DNA of 7,471 nucleotides from Oscillospiraceae bacterium. GTDB taxonomy: Bacteria > Bacillota > Clostridia > Oscillospirales > Oscillospiraceae. The position numbers and the translations under genes were made by a program. This document shows, in pieces, positions 5,479 to 7,471 of the stretch. Under the pieces are notes generated by a model. The model ran no database searches. It was not told the origin of the DNA and worked only from the letters and a program-made list of their open reading frames with translations. Position 1 is the first letter of the stretch. Each line of letters begins with the position of its first letter. The stretch spans positions 1-7,471 of the forward strand of contig JAFRAF010000163.1 in assembly GCA_017405545.1 (NCBI GenBank), given 5' to 3'.

Positions 5479-5495
5479 GCCTGCCTCCGGCAGGC
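5479..5495 (+). other. Perfect hairpin just after divIVA
   Basis: GCCTGCC at 5479-5485 and GGCAGGC at 5489-5495 form a seven-pair stem around a three-base loop, ten bases after the divIVA stop. No T-run follows, so it is not a canonical terminator; it may protect the 3' end of the sepF-divIVA transcript. Confidence 0.4.
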
Positions 5496-5515
5496 GACAA
5501 TACCGGACACGAAAA

Positions 5516-5543
5516 GCCATGCCGCGGGAACGCGGCATATGGC
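5516..5543 (+). terminator. Strong hairpin in the divIVA-ileS gap, possible terminator
   Basis: ATGCCGCG at 5519-5526 pairs perfectly with CGCGGCAT at 5531-5538 around a GGAA tetraloop, and GCC 5516-5518 can add pairs with GGC 5541-5543 across a two-base bulge. On the + strand the following bases are only moderately T-rich (ATTTATT). On the - strand the stem is followed by TTTT, so in that direction it looks more like an intrinsic terminator, although no - strand gene is near. Termination of sepF-divIVA is plausible but not assured. Confidence 0.4.
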
Positions 5544-5576
5544 ATTTATTGAGTTCAATTCCAAGCTATGACCATC

Positions 5577-5649
5577 CCGGGTTTTTTGAGCCCCGGCAGG
5601 CTCTCAGGACCCCCATCAGCCCGGCTCCGACGCGAGGGGCTGAAATAAT
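5577..5649 (+). promoter_or_regulatory. ileS leader: competing helices and a possible extended -10
   Basis: The gap before ileS lacks the T-box signature common upstream of Firmicutes ileS. It does hold alternative pairings. CCGGG 5577-5581 can pair with CCCGG 5592-5596, placing six T in the loop. GAGCC 5588-5592 can instead pair with GGCTC 5599-5603. GGGGCT 5636-5641 has two possible partners, AGCCCC 5589-5594 and AGCCC 5618-5622. TG at 5641-5642 followed one base later by AATAAT (5644-5649) resembles an extended -10 element, with no good -35; starting there would leave a leader of only about 22 bases and would exclude the helices. Neither reading is proven. Confidence 0.25.
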
Positions 5650-5677
5650 ACAGTAAGCCGACAAAGAGGAGAAAGAA

Positions 5678-7471
5678 ATGGCCCAGGATTATAACAAAAC
5701 TATCAATCTGCCCAAGACCGATTTCCCCATGAGGGCGAGCCTGCCCAAGAGGGAGCCGGATATGCTCCGGCAGTGGTATGACATGGGGCTCTATGAAAAA
5801 ATGGTCGAGAGGAACAAGGGGAAGGACGCTTTCATACTCCACGACGGACCACCCTTTTCCAACGGATATATACACATGGGCACGGCCCTGAACAAGTGCC
5901 TTAAGGACTTTATAGTGCGCTATAAGAACATGGCCGGCTTCTGGTCCCCCTATACCCCCGGGTGGGATAACCACGGCATGCCCATTGAGAGCGCCATCAT
6001 AAAGCAGCTAGGCCTTGACCGGAAGCACATGCCCATTTCCGCATTCAGAAACGAGTGCAGGAACTTTGCCGAGAACTTTGTGGATATCCAGCGCGACCAG
6101 TTCAAGCGCCTGGGCTGCCTTGGCGACTGGGACAGACCCTATCTGACCATGAAGCCGGAGTTCGAGGCGGAAGAGGTCCGCATATTCGGCAAGATGTTCG
6201 AAAAGGGTTATATCTACAAGGGCAAGAAGCCCGTCTACTGGTGCCCCTCTGATGAGACCGCCCTGGCCGAGGCCGAGATAGAGTATCAGGACGACCCCGT
6301 CACCACCATATTCGTCAAGTTCAAGGTGACGGACGACAGGGGCCTGCTCTCCTCCGTCTGCGATCTGAGCAAGACATATTTTGTTATTTGGACCACTACC
6401 ACATGGACTCTGCCCGGCAACCTGGCCATATGCCTGAACCCGGCGCTGGAGTACTCGGCCGTGAGGGCCTCCAACGGTGAGATATATATAATGGCAAAGG
6501 AACTGGCCGAGGACGTGCTGAAGAAGGCCGGCCTGGAGATAGAGGAGACCCTCCTCACCATGCAGGGCGCCGAGTTCGAGCTCATGACGGCTCAGCACCC
6601 CCTCATGGACCAGAGCTCTCTTGTCATCCTGGGTGACCACGTCACCCTTGACGCCGGTACCGGATGCGTACACACTGCCCCGGCATACGGCGCCGACGAC
6701 TTCAATATCTGCCAGAAGTATCCCCAGATACCCTCCGGCAAGGACCTGATAGTCAATGTGGACGACAACGGCTGCTTCAACGAGCACGCCGGAAAGTACG
6801 CCGGCTTGCATGTACAGAAGGCGCACCAGCCCATATACGACGATCTGGTCGCCTGCGGCGCCCTGCTCTACAGCGAGGACATAGTGCACTCATATCCCCA
6901 CTGCTGGCGCTGCAAAAAGCCCATCATATTCAGGGCCACCGACCAGTGGTTCTGCTCGGTGGAGGCCTTCAAGGATCAGGCTGTACAGGCCTGTGAAAAC
7001 GTCCGCTGGATGCCCGAATGGGGCCATGACCGCATCATCGGCATGGTCAGAGAGAGGGCCGACTGGTGTATTTCCCGTCAGCGCCAGTGGGGCCTGCCCA
7101 TCCCGGTTTTCACCTGCAAAAAATGCGGCAAGCCCGTGTGCACTGCGGAGACCATAGAGCGTATCGCGCAGATATTCGGCGAAAAGGGCTCCAACGCCTG
7201 GTTCGACATGGACGCCGCCCAGCTCATACCCGAGGGCTTCACCTGCCCCCACTGCGGAGGCGGAGAGTTTGAAAAGGAGACCGATACACTGGACGGCTGG
7301 TTCGATTCCGGCTCCACCCATATCGCCTCCATGCTGAGGAACGCCCCCGGCACCTGGCCCGCCGACCTGTATCTGGAGGGCGGCGACCAGTACCGCGGCT
7401 GGCTCCAGTCCAGCCTGCTCACCGCCGTGGCCACCCGGGGCGAGGCCCCGTACCGGGCCGTGCTGACCCAC
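5678..7471 (+). CDS. ileS: Isoleucyl-tRNA synthetase, N-terminal 598 residues (partial)
   Basis: IleRS charges tRNA-Ile and hydrolyses mischarged Val-tRNA. The frame from ATG 5678 stays open to the window end, so the KMSKS loop and anticodon-binding region are missing. GAGGAG at 5666-5671 lies six bases before the start. Visible landmarks are DGPPFSNGYIHMGTALNK (residues 56-73), PGWDNHGMPIE, YWCPSDETALAEAEIEY, the editing-domain signatures WTTTTWTLPGN and GCVHTAPAYGADDF, YPHCWRCKKP, ISRQRQWGLPIPV, CKKCGK, CPHCGG and DGWFDSGSTH. The editing His and Asp (first H and last D of HTAPAYGADD) are conserved relative to E. coli H333 and D342 by my alignment. The HIGH motif reads H66-M67-G68-T69: the last His is Thr. 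PGWDNHG and DGWFDSG also differ from the common PGWDTHG and DVWFDSG. Of its isoleucine codons about 19 are ATA, 12 ATC and 4 ATT by eye. It looks like the ordinary bacterial type rather than the mupirocin-resistant eukaryote-like IleS2. Confidence 0.95.
   Translation, partial: MAQDYNKTINLPKTDFPMRASLPKREPDMLRQWYDMGLYEKMVERNKGKDAFILHDGPPFSNGYIHMGTALNKCLKDFIVRYKNMAGFWSPYTPGWDNHGMPIESAIIKQLGLDRKHMPISAFRNECRNFAENFVDIQRDQFKRLGCLGDWDRPYLTMKPEFEAEEVRIFGKMFEKGYIYKGKKPVYWCPSDETALAEAEIEYQDDPVTTIFVKFKVTDDRGLLSSVCDLSKTYFVIWTTTTWTLPGNLAICLNPALEYSAVRASNGEIYIMAKELAEDVLKKAGLEIEETLLTMQGAEFELMTAQHPLMDQSSLVILGDHVTLDAGTGCVHTAPAYGADDFNICQKYPQIPSGKDLIVNVDDNGCFNEHAGKYAGLHVQKAHQPIYDDLVACGALLYSEDIVHSYPHCWRCKKPIIFRATDQWFCSVEAFKDQAVQACENVRWMPEWGHDRIIGMVRERADWCISRQRQWGLPIPVFTCKKCGKPVCTAETIERIAQIFGEKGSNAWFDMDAAQLIPEGFTCPHCGGGEFEKETDTLDGWFDSGSTHIASMLRNAPGTWPADLYLEGGDQYRGWLQSSLLTAVATRGEAPYRAVLTH

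Noticed and set aside
5524..5533. CGGGAACGCG resembles the T-box core TGGNACCGCG
   Set aside because: It is fully explained by the perfect hairpin 5519-5538. It lacks the TGGT expected to pair with the tRNA-Ile acceptor end and the flanking antiterminator sequence.
6008..6889. Open frame on the - strand (293 codons) opposite ileS
   Set aside because: It lies wholly inside the clearly identified ileS frame and its translation shows no recognisable domain.
1..7471. Mobile element, CRISPR, phage or defence system
   Set aside because: No transposase, repeats with spacers, integrase or known defence motif was found on either strand; the content is housekeeping.

Overview
The window looks like chromosomal housekeeping DNA from a GC-rich member of the Clostridia, probably Oscillospirales (Ruminococcaceae/Oscillospiraceae-like). 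The basis is the gene content and order, SepF and DivIVA of Gram-positive type, GGAGG-type ribosome binding sites, and an Hfq of the Firmicutes type. This placement is an inference, since no marker gene for species assignment is present. All genes are on the + strand. Codon use is distinctive: despite high GC, isoleucine is mostly written ATA and arginine often AGG.

Layout. (1) 1-468: C-terminal end of mutL, open at the left edge. (2) 443-536: a near-consensus sigma-A promoter overlapping the mutL stop, then an AT-rich leader. (3) 537-1478: miaA, full length and in one frame but interrupted by a TGA at 1083-1085. (4) 1556-1792: hfq. (5) 1924-3105: a membrane-anchored HlyD-like adaptor protein of unknown role. 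(6) 3196-3906: yggS, carrying an AT-rich patch with a near-perfect promoter match. (7) 4110-4589: sepF. (8) 4629-5468: divIVA with a GTG start. (9) 5678-7471: first 598 codons of ileS, open at the right edge. The gaps between genes (39-209 bases) are rich in inverted repeats, several of them mutually exclusive, and none contains a recognisable T-box, tRNA or convincing small gene.

The genes fall into two familiar blocks. The first is mutL-miaA-hfq: mismatch repair, tRNA isopentenylation and RNA chaperone. The second is yggS-sepF-divIVA-ileS: PLP homeostasis, Z-ring anchoring, polar/septal scaffold and isoleucyl-tRNA synthetase. The HlyD-like gene bridges them. The ylmG and ylmH genes that often sit between sepF and divIVA are absent.

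I saw no mobile element, CRISPR, phage or defence gene. The best leads are the nonsense codon in miaA, the 28% GC patch and embedded promoter in yggS, the unexplained HlyD-like protein in a division cluster, the HMGT variant of the HIGH motif in IleRS, and the structured leaders of yggS and ileS.
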